Assembly: GCA_963729365.1 (NCBI GenBank)
Contig: CAVSNQ010000013.1
Location: 682,001 to 746,000, forward strand
Reading direction: 5' to 3'
DNA from: JASHPR01 sp963729365
GTDB taxonomy: Bacteria; Actinomycetota; Actinomycetes; Streptosporangiales; Streptosporangiaceae
Length of the DNA stretch: 64,000 bases
Shown here: one piece after another, positions 16,576-25,619 of the stretch
How the letters are laid out: the number at the start of each line of letters is the position of its first letter
How positions within the stretch are numbered: position 1 is the first letter of the stretch
Notes under the pieces: model-generated
Seen by the model: only the letters and a program-made list of their open reading frames with translations
The model's database searches: none
Told to the model about the DNA's origin: nothing
Translations under genes and position numbers: made by a program

Positions 16576-16830
16576 CTATGACCGCCTGGGCCGTTGGTCT
16601 TTCGGGATCACGAACGTGCCCTTACCGCGCGAGATGCGCGCGTAGCCGGCTTCTACAAGGATCATGACCGCCCGGTGTGCCGTGCCCCGGCTGACCCCAT
16701 ACCGCTGGGTCAGTGTTACTTCGGCTGGCACGCGCGTCTGGATCCGGCCTGAGTCGATCTCGGCCCGCAGCACCTCGGCGAGTTGCTCGTAGAGCGGCAC
16801 CGGGGAGTCGTGGTCGAGATCATCTGCCAT
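16576..16830 (-). CDS. Short GntR-family winged-helix regulator
   Basis: This protein of about 84 residues consists essentially of a GntR DNA-binding domain: PVPLYEQLAEVLRAEIDSG, LTQRYGVSRGTAHRAVMILV (recognition helix) and GYARISRGKGTFVI (wing). It lacks an effector-binding domain. Such short GntR proteins occur in mobile or conjugative regions of actinomycetes (KorA-like control) as well as on chromosomes. The frame opens with GTG at 16839; ATG 16830 gives the standard start. Confidence 0.8.
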   Translation of the reverse strand: MADDLDHDSPVPLYEQLAEVLRAEIDSGRIQTRVPAEVTLTQRYGVSRGTAHRAVMILVEAGYARISRGKGTFVIPKDQRPRRS

Positions 16831-16937
16831 GACGACCACGATAGGTGACCTGCGGTGACTACTGTCTGTCAGAGCTGTTATCTGTTGTCACTAGACGTCT
16901 ATAAACAACATGCGTAATGTTCCGAGCTGCCCGAGGC

Positions 16938-17009
16938 TCAGCCGCCGAGGCGGCCGAGCGCGGTCCGGGCCAGCCGGGCGGCAGCACCCGGCGCGCCCGC
17001 GCGTGTCGG
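16938..17009 (-). pseudogene. Remnant copy of the cobB 3' end
   Basis: The minus strand reads AGAPGAAARLARTALGRLGG and a TGA stop. This parallels the cobB C-terminus (AGVPGAAARLVRTALARR). At DNA level 16949-16998 and 17993-18042 agree at about 45 of 50 positions in the same orientation. The remnant is separated from intact cobB by a cassette of about 1 kb holding the DUF433-type gene. Confidence 0.5.
16949..16998 (+). repeat. Direct repeat, left copy (partner 17993-18042)
   Basis: About 90% identical to 17993-18042 over 50 bp by eye, the latter being the 3' coding end of cobB. The two copies flank the DUF433-type cassette like duplicated attachment sequences. Confidence 0.55.
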
Positions 17010-17141
17010 GCAGCCCGCGCGCCGGCTTTCGCCCCAACCATTGGCACCATGCCCTGATGTGCCTGGATGACGCCACGATGCCGACGTGCAGGCGCTGCGG
17101 CCTGCGGGTGTCTACGATCAAGCTGAAGGGAGGCGATCGCG

Positions 17142-17987
17142 GTGGCTGGAGGCGGAGTTATAGGTGATCCCCACTACACGACCCCCATCTACCACAAGGC
17201 TGAGGCTGCGCACATTATCGCCGTCCCTGCCCAGACCTTCAGGAACTGGGCGGTCGGGTATGCCCGTAAGCTTGACGGCTCGCACGTGGTTTCTGCGCCC
17301 ATTGTGACGACGCTTGAGCCTGCCCGCCCGCAGGGCGTCAGCGTTCCCTTCGTTGGCCTTGCCGAGGCATACATTGTGGCTGCCTTCACCAAGGCCGGGC
17401 TGCCTTTGCAGCGCATCCGTCCCGCCGTCTTGTGGCTGCAGGACCACATTGGTCTGCCGCAGGCTCTAGCAAGCCAGCGGCTGCAGACCGATGGCGCTGA
17501 GGTGCTCTGGGACTTTGGCAGGAACTCGGGAGATCCAGCCGACCAGGACATGGTCGAGGGCCTAGTCGTGGTCCGCAGCGGCCAGCAGGTCTTCCGGCCG
17601 GTTGTCCGCGACTATCTGACCCGGGTGACCTACGAGAACGGCTGGACCCGGACCATCCAGCTCCCGCAGTTCGGGAGCGTCGACGTCGTTGTCGATCCGT
17701 GGCTGAACGGTGGCCAGCCCACCGTAGCCCAGCGTCGGCAAGGATCTCGCGATCGCGCACAGTCCACTCGAAGCACAGGTGGTGTACATGACCAGTGCGC
17801 GCGTGTTTGCCTAGTCCAACGCGAACCTGGCTGGGCCGACCATGGCACAGTGGTATGCCGACAACGAAGCGAAGATCGTCGCAGCAGCGCTCAAGGCCAA
17901 CGGCCCATACGTCATGTCTGTGAACCTGTCTTACGGCCTCCGGCGGGTCAAGCTCGCCTACCCGCCTGGCTAATCGGGTGCGGGTGA
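17142..17987 (+). CDS. DUF433-family antitoxin-like protein, C-terminus apparently frameshifted
   Basis: Residues 1 to about 195 match the long DUF433 proteins: an N-terminal helix-turn-helix-like segment (YHKAEAAHIIAVPAQTFRNW), a central FVGLAEAYIVAAFTKAG / RIRPAVLWLQ block, FGRNSGDPAD, and the start of the DUF433 strand VVVDPWLNGGQPTVA. Beyond that, where family members continue with a second helical motif, the frame becomes Arg/Gln-rich and unrelated, so a frameshift near 17720 is likely. A GTG start has GGGAGG seven bases upstream. DUF433 genes often pair with PIN-type toxins; none is adjacent. GC content is lower than the flanks. Confidence 0.6.
   Translation: MAGGGVIGDPHYTTPIYHKAEAAHIIAVPAQTFRNWAVGYARKLDGSHVVSAPIVTTLEPARPQGVSVPFVGLAEAYIVAAFTKAGLPLQRIRPAVLWLQDHIGLPQALASQRLQTDGAEVLWDFGRNSGDPADQDMVEGLVVVRSGQQVFRPVVRDYLTRVTYENGWTRTIQLPQFGSVDVVVDPWLNGGQPTVAQRRQGSRDRAQSTRSTGGVHDQCARVCLVQREPGWADHGTVVCRQRSEDRRSSAQGQRPIRHVCEPVLRPPAGQARLPAWLIGCG
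17842..17973 (+). CDS. Small ORF in the decayed 3' part of the DUF433 cassette
   Basis: These 43 codons, in another frame from the overlapping long ORF, encode a plausible polypeptide (MAQWYADNEAKIVAAALKAN, then a VMSVNLSYG block) with balanced codon use. It may be a fragment of a second cassette gene whose start was lost. I do not recognise it. Confidence 0.25.
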   Translation: MAQWYADNEAKIVAAALKANGPYVMSVNLSYGLRRVKLAYPPG

Positions 17988-19355
17988 ATCCCGGCGGGCG
18001 AGCGCGGTCCGGACCAGCCGGGCGGCGGCGCCCGGCACGCCTGCCCAGTGCAGGTGCAGGTAGGACGCGAGCAAGCCGGGGCCGGCCCAGCCGCTCTGGG
18101 TGCCGTCGGCCAGCCGCCATGCCGGGCTACCCCCGTGCACGGGCTCGCTGACCGTACGGTGGAACTCGTGCGCCCGGACGCGGGTGCCGGCCGTGACCAG
18201 CGGGGTGTCGCGCAGCGCGGTCGCCTCCCGGTAGCCGAGGGCCAGTGTCCCGGTCATGCGGGCGCGGGCGGCCACCACCCCGCATTGCTTGCGCCCGTCC
18301 AGGGACTCACCGAGCCAGAGCAGGCCGGCGCATTCGGCCACCACGGGCATGCCGCCCGCGGCCCGGCGACGCACCTCGTCGAGCAGAGCAGCGTTGGCGG
18401 CCAGGCCGTCGGCGTGCACCTCGGGGAAGCCCCCTCCCGCCACCAGCGCGTCGGTGCCCTCAGGCAGCTTCCCGGCGGACAGCGGATCGAACGGCACCAC
18501 CTCGGCGCCGGCCGCGGTCAGCAGCTCATCGTGCTCCGCATAACCGAACGTGAACGCCGGCCCGGCGGCCACAGCGACCCGTAGCGGCCGCCCGGCGCGT
18601 CCGCCGGCAACCTCGCCAGCCGGCGATGGCTCGGGCGACCAAGGTTCGGCGGCCAGGTCGGGAGCGCCGCGGGCCATGCTCATCAGCAGGTCCAGGTCAA
18701 GGCCGTGGCGGACCACATCCCGCACCACCGGGAGCCAGGCATCGACGGACGCGGGCCGCTCTCCCGCCGGGACCAGCCCGAGGTGTCGCGATGGCGTGCG
18801 CAGCGCCGCGTCCTGGCGCAGCGCGCCGATCACCGGGATGCCCGACGGCGCGAGCGCGTCCCGCAGCAGGGCCTCGTGCCGGTCGGACGCCACCTGGTTG
18901 AGCACGACTCCGGCGAGCCGGACCCGCGGGTCCCACCCGGCGAACCCGTGCACGGTCGCGGCGATCGACCGCGACATCCCCGCGGCGCCGACGACCAGGA
19001 CCACGGGAGCGCCGGTCAGCCGCGCGACGTGGGCGGTGCTGGCGAAGTCCCCCCGCCCGGCCGCCCCGTCGAACAGGCCCATGACGCCCTCGATGACCGC
19101 CACGTCGGCCCCGGCGGCGCCGTGCCGCAACAGCGGCGCGACCAGGTCCTCGCCGACCAGCCACGGATCAAGGTTGCGGCCCGCAACGCCGCAGGCCGCG
19201 GCGTGGTAGCTCGGGTCGATGTAGTCGGGCCCGACCTTGTGCGGGGACACCCGCAGCCCGCTGGCCCGCAGGGCCGCCATGACGCCGGTCGCCACGGTGG
19301 TCTTGCCGTCCCCCGACCGGGTGGCGGCGATGACCAGACGGGGCAGGCTCACCAT
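17970..19355 (-). CDS. cobB: Cobyrinic acid / hydrogenobyrinic acid a,c-diamide synthase
   Basis: This 461-residue enzyme amidates the a and c carboxylates of the corrin ring using glutamine and ATP. The N-terminal P-loop domain has IAATRSGDGKTTVATGVM, KVGPDYIDPSYH and VIEGVMGLFDG. The C-terminal class I glutaminase-like domain has LVAGGGFPEVH, ECAGLLWLGE with the nucleophile Cys, and HEFHRT. It is the last gene of the cobN-chelatase-cobO-cobB operon; its start lies within the end of cobO (7-bp overlap). Its 3' end is the template for the direct repeat at 16949. Confidence 0.95.
   Translation of the reverse strand: MVSLPRLVIAATRSGDGKTTVATGVMAALRASGLRVSPHKVGPDYIDPSYHAAACGVAGRNLDPWLVGEDLVAPLLRHGAAGADVAVIEGVMGLFDGAAGRGDFASTAHVARLTGAPVVLVVGAAGMSRSIAATVHGFAGWDPRVRLAGVVLNQVASDRHEALLRDALAPSGIPVIGALRQDAALRTPSRHLGLVPAGERPASVDAWLPVVRDVVRHGLDLDLLMSMARGAPDLAAEPWSPEPSPAGEVAGGRAGRPLRVAVAAGPAFTFGYAEHDELLTAAGAEVVPFDPLSAGKLPEGTDALVAGGGFPEVHADGLAANAALLDEVRRRAAGGMPVVAECAGLLWLGESLDGRKQCGVVAARARMTGTLALGYREATALRDTPLVTAGTRVRAHEFHRTVSEPVHGGSPAWRLADGTQSGWAGPGLLASYLHLHWAGVPGAAARLVRTALARRDSPAPD
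17993..18042 (+). repeat. Direct repeat, right copy (3' end of cobB)
   Basis: Partner of 16949-16998; this copy is the genuine coding end of cobB on the minus strand. Confidence 0.55.
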
Positions 19356-19957
19356 TCGATGCCGCGCTGGCCCTTGCGGCCGGCGTCCATCGGGTGCTTC
19401 ACCTTGGTCATGTCGGTCACCAGGTCGGCCGCCTCGATCAGGGCCGGGCTGGCCCGGCGGCCGGTGATCACGACATGCTGGACGCCGGGCCGCGCGGCCA
19501 GCGCGGCCAGCACCTCGTCGGTGTCGAGGGTGCCGTTGGCCAGCGGATAGGTGAACTCGTCCAGGATCAGCAGGCGGTAGGTCTCGGCGGCCAGGTCACG
19601 GCGGACCTGCTGCCACCCCTCGCGGGCGGCGCGCGCGTGGTCCTCGGGCTGGGTGCGCAGCCAGGACCAGCCCGCGCCCATCCGGTGCCAGGTCACCGGC
19701 GCTCCCTGGGCGGTCGCGGCGTGGACCTGGCCGAGGGCCAGCAGCGCGTCCTCCTCCCCCACTCGCCACTTGGGGCTCTTGGTGAACTGGAAGACGCCGA
19801 TCGGCCACCCGGCGGACCAGGCCCGCAGCGCCATCCCGAAGGCCGCCGTGGACTTCCCCTTGCCGTCTCCGGTGTGCACGGCCAGCACCGGCTGAACGCG
19901 GCGCTCGCGGGTGGTGAGCCCGTCCTCGGGGACGGCGGCTACCTGGCCCTGTGGCAT
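19349..19957 (-). CDS. cobO: Cob(I)yrinic acid a,c-diamide adenosyltransferase
   Basis: This is a 202-residue CobO/BtuR/CobA-type corrinoid adenosyltransferase. It transfers the adenosyl group of ATP to the reduced cobalt. The P-loop VHTGDGKGKSTAAFGMALRA near the N-terminus is diagnostic, as are GVFQFTKSPKWRVGEEDAL, LILDEFTYPLANG and VVITGRRASP. Its start shares a base with the chelatase stop and its end overlaps cobB, so it is translationally coupled on both sides. Confidence 0.95.
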   Translation of the reverse strand: MPQGQVAAVPEDGLTTRERRVQPVLAVHTGDGKGKSTAAFGMALRAWSAGWPIGVFQFTKSPKWRVGEEDALLALGQVHAATAQGAPVTWHRMGAGWSWLRTQPEDHARAAREGWQQVRRDLAAETYRLLILDEFTYPLANGTLDTDEVLAALAARPGVQHVVITGRRASPALIEAADLVTDMTKVKHPMDAGRKGQRGIEW

Positions 19958-21948
19958 CAGGCTGCTGACACCTCCTTGGCGCGGATGATGCGGGCCAGCG
20001 CGTGGCCGGCCTGCGCGCGGAGCGGCCCGGCCGTGGCGGCCAGGCCGGGGATCGTCACCAGCTCCGCGGCCAGGTGACGCGCGATCTCACCGGCCAGCCC
20101 GAGCCGCACGGGCCCCTCCTCGGCGTCGACGACAATGCTCGTGGCGCGGGTCCGGGCCAGCGCGGCCGCGGCCCGCTTGGCGCGCACGACGGCGTCTCGC
20201 CCGCCGGTCGCGCGGCCGTCGGTGATCACGACGACGATCGGGCGGCGGGCCGGATCCCGCCAGCGCTCGCGGCGGACCAGCTGGCGCACCGCCTCGAGGC
20301 CGGCCGCGAGCGGGGTGCGCCCGCCGACCGGGAGATCGCGCAGCCGCCGGGCGGCTAGCTCCACGGACGCGGTGGGCGGGACCACGACCGTTGCCCCGTC
20401 GCCGCGGAAGGTGAGCAGGGCCACCCGGTCCCGGCGCCGGTACGCGTCACCGAGCAGGGAGAGCGCGGCGGTGGCCACCGCGGCGCTGCGCCGCCGCGCC
20501 GCCATCGAGCCCGATGTGTCGAGCAGCAGCACGATCAGGTTGGACTCGCGGCCCCGGCGCATGCTGGCGCGCAGGTCGCCGGGCGTGACGGTGAACGCGG
20601 CGCCGGGCCGGGCCAGGACGGCGGCGCGCATCGTGGGCAGCAGCTCCGGCCGCCGCGATGAGCGGATGCTGGCGATCGGCCGGCCGTGCGGGCCGCGGGA
20701 ACCCGACCGGCGCCCCTCGTGTCCCGATCCGAGCCCGCCGGCCTGGAAGTGCTTGACGCCGAACGCGGCCCCGGGCGGCGCCGAGGTGCCCGCCGGAGCC
20801 GACGCGCCCGGATCCTGGCCTTCGGTGTCCGGCGCGACTGATCCGGGCGGCCCGCCGTCAGCCCCGGGCGGGTCCGCGCGCTCCCCGCCTCCGCCGCCGT
20901 CGTCGCCGTCGTCCGGGCCGCCGGAGTCGCCGGCGTCATCGGGGCCGAGCGCCTCGTCGAGCTTGGCCGCGTCGGCGCCTGGGTCGTCGAACGGCCCGCG
21001 CCGCTGCCGGTGCAGCAGCGCCAGCCGCGCGGCCACCCGCACGTCCTCGCCCGCGACCTCGTCGCGCTGCTGCCACGCGGCGTGAGCGATCGCGGCCTTG
21101 CTGGTGATGAGGTCGCCGCGCATGCCGTCCACCCCGAGGGCGGCGCAGGCCGTGGTCACCCGCAGCAACTCACTATCACTGAATTGAACGCCACGCAGAC
21201 GGGCCCGGGCCGCGCCGATCCGGCTGGTCACGTCGCGTTCTGCGCTCTCGTGGGCCCGGGCGCTGGCCGCCGGGGACCGGTCGTGCTCAAGCCGGGCCCT
21301 GACCACCGCGGCGCGGCGCACCGGGTCGTCGCTGGCGACGACGGGAACGCACAGGCCGAACCGGTCGAGCAGTTGCGGCCGCAGCTCGCCCTCTTCCGGG
21401 TTCATGGTCCCGACGAGCAGGAAGCTGGAGGCGTGCCGCAGCGAGATCCCCTCCCGCTCGACGCTCGTGGTGCCGGTGGCCGCGGCGTCGAGCAGGACAT
21501 CCACGATGTGGTCGGGCAGCAGGTTGATCTCGTCGACGTAGAGTACGCCGCGGTTGGCCAGGGCCAGCAGGCCCGGGGTGAACGCCTCGGCGGTTCCCGC
21601 GCCGGCCAGGACACGGGGGACGTCGAGGCTGCCGGTGACGTTGTCGTCGGTGGCGCCGAGCGGTATCTCGACCAGGCGGGCGGCCCGGTGCTCGGCGGCG
21701 CTGCCCGGCGGGTGCGGGCCGTCCGGACAGCCCGGGTCCGGGCCGGCCGGGTCGCAGGAGAACCGGCACTTGGCCACCACGCTGATACCGGGCAGGAGGC
21801 CGGACAGGCCGCGCACCAGCGTCGTCTTCGCGGTGCCCTTCTCACCGGTGAGCAGCACGCCGCCGATGCCCGGGTCGACCGCGCCGAGCAGCAGCGCGAG
21901 CCGGGCGTCCTCCTGGCCGACGACCGCGGTGAACGGCAGGCCGCTCAT
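19957..21948 (-). CDS. Fused ChlI/ChlD-type AAA+ chelatase subunit (cobaltochelatase partner of CobN)
   Basis: This 663-residue fusion begins with a ChlI/CobS-like AAA+ domain (about 1-330): Walker A LTGEKGTAKTTL, YVDEINLLPDHIVDVLLD, and GTMNPEEGELRPQLLDRFGL. An acidic Gly/Pro/Asp-rich linker (about 350-430) follows, then a ChlD/CobT-like von Willebrand A domain with MIDAS motif DTSGSM and VITDGRATGG. It would power CobN-dependent cobalt insertion into hydrogenobyrinate a,c-diamide, standing in for CobS and CobT. The frame is open far upstream into cobN; ATG 21948, overlapping the cobN stop by 4 nt, is the real start. Confidence 0.88.
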   Translation of the reverse strand: MSGLPFTAVVGQEDARLALLLGAVDPGIGGVLLTGEKGTAKTTLVRGLSGLLPGISVVAKCRFSCDPAGPDPGCPDGPHPPGSAAEHRAARLVEIPLGATDDNVTGSLDVPRVLAGAGTAEAFTPGLLALANRGVLYVDEINLLPDHIVDVLLDAAATGTTSVEREGISLRHASSFLLVGTMNPEEGELRPQLLDRFGLCVPVVASDDPVRRAAVVRARLEHDRSPAASARAHESAERDVTSRIGAARARLRGVQFSDSELLRVTTACAALGVDGMRGDLITSKAAIAHAAWQQRDEVAGEDVRVAARLALLHRQRRGPFDDPGADAAKLDEALGPDDAGDSGGPDDGDDGGGGGERADPPGADGGPPGSVAPDTEGQDPGASAPAGTSAPPGAAFGVKHFQAGGLGSGHEGRRSGSRGPHGRPIASIRSSRRPELLPTMRAAVLARPGAAFTVTPGDLRASMRRGRESNLIVLLLDTSGSMAARRRSAAVATAALSLLGDAYRRRDRVALLTFRGDGATVVVPPTASVELAARRLRDLPVGGRTPLAAGLEAVRQLVRRERWRDPARRPIVVVITDGRATGGRDAVVRAKRAAAALARTRATSIVVDAEEGPVRLGLAGEIARHLAAELVTIPGLAATAGPLRAQAGHALARIIRAKEVSAA

Positions 21949-24900
21949 CGCTGCGCCTCCTCGAGCTGGCCTTCGACCTGCAGGAACACCTCGCGCAGGG
22001 CCTCCAGCGTGCCCTCGTCGGGCGCCTGCCACAACTCGCGGGCCGCCGCCTCGAGCAGCCGCTCGGTGATCCCCCGCAGCGCCCACGGGTTGCTGGTCTC
22101 GAGGAACTCCCTGGTTTCCGGGTCGAGCACGTACGAGGCGGCCAGCTGCTCGTACATCCAGTCGGCCACCACGCCGGTGGTGGCGTCCCAGCCGAAGAGA
22201 TAGTCGACGGTCGCGGCGAGCTCGAACGCGCCCTTGTAACCATGCCGGCGCATGGCCTGGATCCAGCGGGGGTTCACCACCCGGGAGCGGAACACCCGCG
22301 CGGACTCCTCGGCCAGGGACCTGGTCCTGACGTGGTCCGGCCGGGCCGCGTCGCCGACGTAGGCGCGCGGGGCCGTGCCGGTCAGCGAGCGGACCGTGGC
22401 GATCATGCCGCCGTGGTACTGGTAGTAGTCGTCGGAGTCGGCGATGTCGTGCTCGCGGCTGTCGGTGTTCTTGACCGCCAGCCGGATCCGCCGGTAGGCC
22501 GACTCCATGTCCTCGCGGGCGGGCCGGCCGTCGAGCCCGCGCCCGTAGGCATGCCCGCCCCAGGCCGCGTAGACCTCGGCCAGGTCGGCGTCGTCCCGCC
22601 ACGACCGGCTTTCCATCAGCGGCAGCAGGCCCGCTCCGTAGGAGCCTGGCGGGGAGCCGAAGATCCTCGTGGTGGCCCGGCGCAGGTCACCCAGGCGCTC
22701 GGCGTCGGCCCGGGCGTGCGCGCGGACGAAGTTGGCGGACGGGTCCTCGTCCAGATCGGCGACCAGCCGGACCGCGTCGTCGAGCAGCGTCACGACGTGC
22801 GGGAACGCGTCGCGGAAGAACCCGCTGATCCGCACGACCACGTCGATGCGCGGCCGCCCGAGTTCCTCGGCCGGGATCACCTCCAGGCCGGTGACCCGGC
22901 GGCTGGCATCGTCCCAGACCGGGCGCACGCCGAGCAGCGCCAGCACCTCCGCGATGTCGTCGCCCGAGGTGCGCATGGCCGCGGTGCCCCAGACCGAGAG
23001 CCCGACTGTGGTCGGCCACTCGCCCCCGGTGTCCTCGCGGTACCGGTCCAGCAGGGAGCTGGCCAGCTGCTGGCCGGTGTCCCAGGCCAGCCGGGACGGG
23101 ACCGCCTTGGGGTCCACGGCATAGAAGTTCCGGCCGGTCGGCAGGGTGTTGATGAGCCCGCGCAACGGGGATCCGCTCGGCCCGGCCGGAACGTGACCGC
23201 CGTCGAGGGCGTGCAGCACCGCGTCGATCTCGCCGCTGGTCGCGGCGAGCCTCGGGATGAGCTCGCCGGCCGCGAACCGCAGCAGCCGCTCGATGGCCTC
23301 GTCGCGCCTGCCGAGCACCTCCGCGATGACTTCCGGGGCCGCGCCGGCCTGCCAGCCGGCCAGTTCCATCCCCTCGGCCAGGGCCCGGGCCAGCGCCTCG
23401 GCCCGGTCGACCGTGGCACGGGACGCGGTACCGTCCTCGGCCAGCCCGAGCGCCTCGCGCAGCCCCGGCATCCCGCCGCCCCGGCCGGCCCAGATCTGGC
23501 GCGCCTGGAGCATGGCCAGCACGAGGCCGACCCGCTGCGCGCCCTCGGGCGCCTCCCCGAGCACGTGCAGGCCGTCGCGGATCTGGGCGTCCTTGATCTC
23601 GCACAGCCAGCCGTCGACGTGCAGCAGGAAGTCGTCGAATTCCGTGTCGTGCGGCCGGGAGTCCAGGCCGAGGTCGTGGTCCAGCCGGGCGGCCTGGATG
23701 AGGGTCCAGATCTGGGCCCGGATCGCCGGGAGCTTGTCCGGGTCCAGCGCGGCCACGGCCGCGTGCTCGTCCATCAGCTGCTCCAGCCGGGCCAGGTCGC
23801 CGTAGGTCTCGGCGCGGGTCATCGGCGGCACCAGGTGATCGACGATCGTCGCGTGCGCGCGGCGCTTGGCCTGCGTGCCCTCGCCCGGGTCGTTGACCAG
23901 GAAGGGGTAGATGAGCGGCAGGTTGCCGAGCGCGGCGTCGGGCCCGCACGCCGCCGACATCCCGAGGTTCTTGCCCGGCAGCCATTCGAGGTTCCCGTGC
24001 TTGCCGATGTGCACGACCGCGTGCGCCCCGAAGCTCTCCTCCAGCCACCGGTAGGCGGCCAGGTAGTGATGGCTCGGCGGCAGGTCCGGGTCATGGTAGA
24101 TCGCTACCGGGTTCTCGCCGAAGCCGCGCGGCGGCTGGACCAGCAGCACCACGTTTCCGGCCTGCAGGGCAGCGAGCACGATGTCGCCGTCGGCGCTCGA
24201 GGCCCGGTCCACGAAGAGCTCGCCGGGCGGCGGCCCCCAGGCCTTCTCCATGGCCGTGCGAAGCCCGGCCGGCAGCCGGTCGAACCAGCGCCGGTACTGC
24301 GCGGCCGGCACGCGCACGGCCGCGCTGGCCAGCTGCTGATCGGTCAGCCATTCGGGATCCTGGCCGCCCGCCGCGATCACGGCGTGGATCAGCGCGTCAC
24401 CGTCCGGCGGCTCGATGCCGGGCAGCGCATCCGGGCCGCCGGCGGGCCCGACGTCGTAGCCGCGCTCGCGCAGGGCGCGGAGCAGCCGGACCGTGCTGGC
24501 CGGGGTGTCCAGGCCGACCGCGTTGCCGATCCTGGCGTGCTTGGTCGGGTAGGCGGACAGCACGATCGCTATCCGCCGCCCGGACGGGGGAATGTGCCGG
24601 AGCCGGGCGAGCGCGACGGCCGTCCCCGCCACCCGGGCGGCCCGCTCGGGGTCGGGGATGTAACGCGACAGGCCGTCAGCGCCGGTTTCCTTGAACGAGA
24701 ACGGCACGCTGATGATCCGGCCGTCGAACTCCGGGATGGCCACCTGGGTGGCCGCGTCGAGCGGGCTGAGCCCGGCGTTCGCGCCGGTCCACTGGGCCCG
24801 CGGCGAGGTGAGGCACAGAGCCTGGACGACGGGGATGTCCAGGGCGGCGATCGCGCCCACGTCCCAGGCCTCGTCGTCCCCGCCGGCCTGGGACAGCGCC

Positions 24901-25592
24901 GGGACCGTTCCCCCGGCCGCCAGCACGGTCACGACCAGGACATCGGCCCGGCCCAGGGCCTCCAGCAAGCCGGGGTCGGCCGCCCTGAGGCTGGCACACC
25001 AGACCGGCATCGCGCGCGCCCCGCACGAATCGATCGCGGCGGCCAGGGCATCCACGAAGCTGGTGTTGCCCGCCAGCTCGTGCGCCCGGTAGTAGAGCAC
25101 CGCCACGACCGGCTGGCCGCCGGACCCGCCATCCGCGCCGGCCGGCCACGGCCTGATTCCCCACGCGGGCATCGGCTCGGGCGGGGCGAAGCCGTGGCCA
25201 GTCATCAGTACGGTGTCGGCCAGGAACGTGGCCAGCTCGCGGAGGTTGCCCGGCCCGCCGTGGGCCAGGTATTCGTGCGCCTGCGCGGCGATGCCCGCGG
25301 GGACGCTGGACAGCGCCATCAGCGCCGCGTCCGGGACCATCTCGCCGCCGAGCACGATCAGCGGGAGCGGCTGGCGCCGCAGGGCCGCGAGCCCTTCGCG
25401 CCAGGCCTGCTCGCCGCCTAGCAGGCGCACGACGACCACGCCGGCGCCGTCTAGCAGCGGGGCCAGACCGGCCGGGTCCAGGCGCGCCGGGTTCGCGAGC
25501 CGGTAGTCCGCGCCGCTGGCCTTCGCGGCCAGCAGATCTGTGTCGGACGTCGAGAGCAGCAGCACGACGGCGTCGCTGGGTCCTGGTGGCAC
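21945..25592 (-). CDS. cobN: Cobaltochelatase large subunit
   Basis: This protein of about 1215 residues is the porphyrin-binding large subunit of aerobic cobaltochelatase. Typical blocks include VVQALCLTSPRAQWTG, IVLSAYPTKHARIGNAVGLD, HYLAAYRWLEESFGAHAVVH, IGKHGNLEWLPGKNLGMS, GRNFYAVDPKAVPSRLAW, and the C-terminal NPRWIQAMRRHGYKGAFELA with TSNPWALRGITERLLEA. The frame stays open to 26018 through the riboswitch, but the GTG at 25592 with AGGAGGG about eight bases upstream is the obvious start and gives the normal family length. It heads the operon cobN, chelatase, cobO, cobB. Confidence 0.95.
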   Translation of the reverse strand: MPPGPSDAVVLLLSTSDTDLLAAKASGADYRLANPARLDPAGLAPLLDGAGVVVVRLLGGEQAWREGLAALRRQPLPLIVLGGEMVPDAALMALSSVPAGIAAQAHEYLAHGGPGNLRELATFLADTVLMTGHGFAPPEPMPAWGIRPWPAGADGGSGGQPVVAVLYYRAHELAGNTSFVDALAAAIDSCGARAMPVWCASLRAADPGLLEALGRADVLVVTVLAAGGTVPALSQAGGDDEAWDVGAIAALDIPVVQALCLTSPRAQWTGANAGLSPLDAATQVAIPEFDGRIISVPFSFKETGADGLSRYIPDPERAARVAGTAVALARLRHIPPSGRRIAIVLSAYPTKHARIGNAVGLDTPASTVRLLRALRERGYDVGPAGGPDALPGIEPPDGDALIHAVIAAGGQDPEWLTDQQLASAAVRVPAAQYRRWFDRLPAGLRTAMEKAWGPPPGELFVDRASSADGDIVLAALQAGNVVLLVQPPRGFGENPVAIYHDPDLPPSHHYLAAYRWLEESFGAHAVVHIGKHGNLEWLPGKNLGMSAACGPDAALGNLPLIYPFLVNDPGEGTQAKRRAHATIVDHLVPPMTRAETYGDLARLEQLMDEHAAVAALDPDKLPAIRAQIWTLIQAARLDHDLGLDSRPHDTEFDDFLLHVDGWLCEIKDAQIRDGLHVLGEAPEGAQRVGLVLAMLQARQIWAGRGGGMPGLREALGLAEDGTASRATVDRAEALARALAEGMELAGWQAGAAPEVIAEVLGRRDEAIERLLRFAAGELIPRLAATSGEIDAVLHALDGGHVPAGPSGSPLRGLINTLPTGRNFYAVDPKAVPSRLAWDTGQQLASSLLDRYREDTGGEWPTTVGLSVWGTAAMRTSGDDIAEVLALLGVRPVWDDASRRVTGLEVIPAEELGRPRIDVVVRISGFFRDAFPHVVTLLDDAVRLVADLDEDPSANFVRAHARADAERLGDLRRATTRIFGSPPGSYGAGLLPLMESRSWRDDADLAEVYAAWGGHAYGRGLDGRPAREDMESAYRRIRLAVKNTDSREHDIADSDDYYQYHGGMIATVRSLTGTAPRAYVGDAARPDHVRTRSLAEESARVFRSRVVNPRWIQAMRRHGYKGAFELAATVDYLFGWDATTGVVADWMYEQLAASYVLDPETREFLETSNPWALRGITERLLEAAARELWQAPDEGTLEALREVFLQVEGQLEEAQR

Positions 25593-25619
25593 GACCGGCC
25601 CTCCTGGGATCCTCGTCCC

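Noticed and set aside
16910..17167. Plus-strand frame with a CxxC-like pattern before the DUF433 gene
   Set aside because: Runs over the cobB-like remnant on the other strand and has no recognisable fold; CxxC alone is not enough.
21949..22602. Long N-terminal extension of the chelatase frame (881-residue ORF)
   Set aside because: It overlaps cobN in another frame, is Arg/Gly-rich shadow sequence, and the ATG at 21948 with a 4-nt overlap gives the family start.
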